Source: Bacillota bacterium
GTDB taxonomy: Bacteria > Bacillota_A > Clostridia > Lachnospirales > Bianqueaceae
Direction of reading: 5' to 3'
Assembly (NCBI GenBank): GCA_017420625.1
Contig: JAFOIR010000444.1
Location: 1-7,409, forward strand
Length of the DNA: 7,409 nucleotides
This document shows, piece by piece, positions 5,946-7,409 of the stretch. Each line of letters starts with the position of its first letter. Within the stretch, counting starts at the first letter, position 1. The position numbers and the translations under genes were made by a program. The notes beneath the pieces were generated by a model. That model ran no database searches. It saw only the letters and a list, made by a program, of their open reading frames with translations, and was not told where the DNA came from.

Positions 5946-7151
5946 ATGATGCTTTCGATTACCAGATTACAGGCACGGATCTTTATCCTCAGTAAACAGG
6001 GTCTTTTGGGCAAACACCGTTTCATCGGAAAGGACGGTGCCTATCAGTATGTCCGAAGCGCTGGCTGCATCCAATATGATCCTGTCGATGTATGCGGTAA
6101 AAATGCCGAACTTACCCTGCAGTCCCGGGTAAAAGGATTCAAGAAAAAGGCGCTGGCAGATCTTCTCTATCAGGATCGTCTGCTGGTTGATTACAGCGAC
6201 AAGGAACTGGCTATCTGGCCTCGCGAGGACTGGCCTTACTTTGCCGGTTACCGCCAAAGAAGCCGCGAACACGGCCAATCCTTTCTGGGGATTCCAGAAC
6301 TTGAAGAAGAAGCGATCGATTATATTCGAAAGCATGGTCCTGTCAGCAGTGATACGCTGCCCATCGAAGGGACCATTTTCTGGCACTCCTCCATGCATTG
6401 GAGCGGCAACTGGGAAAAAGAATCCCAGGCCGCTCGTTCAGTTCTGGAACAGCTTTATACGGACGGCGTCCTTCTGATTCATCACAAAAGCGGTTCCAGA
6501 AAATATTACGATCTGGCAGAAAAGTACTTTGATCCTGTACTTCTTGAAGCAGATAGTCCCTGTCCGGATGAAGAATCTTTTCGTAGGTGGCGCATCCTGC
6601 GGCGGATCGGAGCCGTCGGCCTTCTCTGGAACCGACGTTCGGATGCCTGGCTGGGGATCCATATGACGACGGATCAGCGGAATGCTGCTTTTTCCGTACT
6701 GGAAGAAGCAGGTGATATTCTTCCTGTTCAGGTGGAGGGAATCCACTCTCCACTCTATATGCTGAAATCTGATATGACTCTCATGGAGATGGTTCTTCAA
6801 GGCAATGCCGATCTGAAACCCAGATTGGAATTTCTGGCCCCACTCGATCCGATGCTCTGGGATCGAAAGCTCATCGAAGCTCTTTGGGATTACCAGTATT
6901 CCTGGGAAATCTATACTCCGGCAGCCAAGCGCAAATATGGTTATTACGTCCTGCCGATCCTCTACGGTCAGGATCTGATCGGCCGGCTGGAAGCTTCTGC
7001 AGACCGGAAAACCAAAACCCTGACCATCAGGAACATCTGGTTTGAACCAAAAGTCCGAATAAGTAAGAAGATTCAGCGAGCTCTTGAATCCAGCATCGCT
7101 CGCTTTGCTCGTTTCAACGAGTGTGACAGAATAGAAAAACCTTTTCCATAA
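5946..7151 (+). CDS. YcaQ/AlkX-like winged-helix DNA glycosylase (HTH_42 family)
   Basis: Probably removes bulky alkylated bases or unhooks interstrand crosslinks, as E. coli YcaQ (AlkX) does. The 401 residues match the family length of about 400. The N-terminal half of the winged-helix fold begins TRLQARIFILSKQGLL (6-21), like LADARNLHLAAQGLL of YcaQ. The key signature is CIQYDPVDV at 41-49: Q43-Y44-D45 fits the Q-x-D catalytic motif of AlkX-type enzymes rather than Q-x-Q of AlkZ. Also conserved are APLDPMLWDRK (298-308), YTPAAKRKYGYYVLP (323-337) and GRLEA (346-350). Start: tandem ATGs at 5946 and 5949; AAGGA at 5931-5935 lies 10 bases before the first. It is monocistronic by context, divergent from the rhamnosidase, with its stop inside a terminator. 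Many databases simply call this family a winged-helix DNA-binding protein. The family is secure; activity is inferred. Confidence 0.88.
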   Translation: MMLSITRLQARIFILSKQGLLGKHRFIGKDGAYQYVRSAGCIQYDPVDVCGKNAELTLQSRVKGFKKKALADLLYQDRLLVDYSDKELAIWPREDWPYFAGYRQRSREHGQSFLGIPELEEEAIDYIRKHGPVSSDTLPIEGTIFWHSSMHWSGNWEKESQAARSVLEQLYTDGVLLIHHKSGSRKYYDLAEKYFDPVLLEADSPCPDEESFRRWRILRRIGAVGLLWNRRSDAWLGIHMTTDQRNAAFSVLEEAGDILPVQVEGIHSPLYMLKSDMTLMEMVLQGNADLKPRLEFLAPLDPMLWDRKLIEALWDYQYSWEIYTPAAKRKYGYYVLPILYGQDLIGRLEASADRKTKTLTIRNIWFEPKVRISKKIQRALESSIARFARFNECDRIEKPFP

Positions 7152-7181
7152 AAAATCCCGGGGTCACCCCCGGGATTTTTT
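7150..7181. terminator. Bidirectional terminator between convergent genes
   Basis: TCCCGGGG 7156-7163 pairs with CCCCGGGA 7168-7175 around a TCAC loop. It is flanked by A6 (7150-7155) and T6 (7176-7181), giving a 14-bp stem with a U-tract in both directions. It overlaps the stop codon of the AlkX-like gene and serves the minus-strand gene ending at 7205 as well. Confidence 0.93.
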
Positions 7182-7204
7182 AATGTTTCGTAATGGTTTA
7201 CGAA

Positions 7205-7409
7205 TTATTTGCCGACGAATCTGTTGTGACGAGCCTGATACTGATCAATGATCTGGCTCAGTCCAAGACCATCAAGAGTCTCGACCATGGTCGGGATCTC
7301 GTCTACGCTGGACTGGCTCAGTGCCAGAGCAGAGATGAACTCCTGAGACTGTGTGGACAGGTCGGAGTATACACTGTTGTACAGAGCGGACTCTTCAGAA
7401 GTTGCAGCA
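7205..7409 (-). CDS. C-terminal fragment, probable extracellular solute-binding protein of a sugar ABC transporter (partial)
   Basis: Only the last 67 codons are in the window; the gene continues past the right edge. The minus-strand frame is open from the edge to TAA at 7205-7207. The ending, with SSVDEIPTMVETLDGLGL followed by SQIIDQYQARHNRF and a short basic end, resembles the C-terminal helices of family 1 solute-binding lipoproteins, where a line like D-x-x-W-x-x-Y-V-x-T-L-x-x-M-G-L-x-x-x-x-x-I-Y-Q is typical. Such proteins capture oligosaccharides outside the membrane for import. Codon choice is strongly biased (CTG, TCC, CAG, GAC, ATC), suggesting high expression. A link with the rhamnosidase is possible but indirect. 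The call rests on a short, moderately conserved segment. Confidence 0.6.
   Translation of the reverse strand, partial: AATSEESALYNSVYSDLSTQSQEFISALALSQSSVDEIPTMVETLDGLGLSQIIDQYQARHNRFVGK

Noticed and set aside
2144..7151. Mobile element or defence island
   Set aside because: No transposase, integrase, direct or terminal inverted repeats, tRNA attachment site or toxin-antitoxin pair is visible. The genes fit ordinary metabolism and repair.

Overview
This window looks like chromosomal DNA from a low-to-mid GC Firmicute, probably a gut-associated one. The signs are a T-box leader on a tRNA-synthetase gene, AGGAG-type ribosome binding sites, compact hairpins with U-tracts, an intracellular GH78 rhamnosidase with a short helical tail, and a sugar-type solute-binding protein. 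An Erysipelotrichales-like host is my impression from the wording of the ThrS motifs and the rhamnosidase tail. It is an inference only.

Layout. Positions 1-126 hold the 3' half of a T-box riboswitch. Both the antiterminator and the competing terminator can be drawn base by base. It controls thrS (171-2093, +), a complete class II threonyl-tRNA synthetase. A hairpin at the thrS 3' end separates it from a convergent minus-strand pair: an alpha-L-rhamnosidase (2806-5622) followed by a divergent HAM1/RdgB-like nucleotide pyrophosphatase (2144-2809), joined by an ATGA stop/start overlap. A 323-bp divergent intergenic region (5623-5945) contains candidate promoters for both sides, a strong minus-strand terminator with no obvious gene behind it, and two dyads. 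On its right is a complete YcaQ/AlkX-like DNA glycosylase gene (5946-7151, +). A bidirectional terminator (7150-7181) separates that from the 3' end of a minus-strand gene (7205 to the window edge), probably an ABC sugar-binding protein.

How they work together. thrS is a housekeeping gene sensing uncharged tRNA-Thr. The rhamnosidase has no signal peptide and probably acts on rhamnosylated oligosaccharides or glycosides after import. The partial solute-binding protein could belong to such an importer, but it is separated from the rhamnosidase by the glycosylase gene and a terminator, so the link is only suggested. Two genes concern nucleic-acid or nucleotide quality control: the HAM1-like protein (non-canonical NTPs) and the AlkX-like protein (alkylated or crosslinked DNA). 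I see no defence system, mobile element, CRISPR array, tRNA or rRNA here. The least ordinary parts are the HAM1-like protein with a missing family motif, its translational coupling to a rhamnosidase, and the terminator lying upstream of the rhamnosidase gene.
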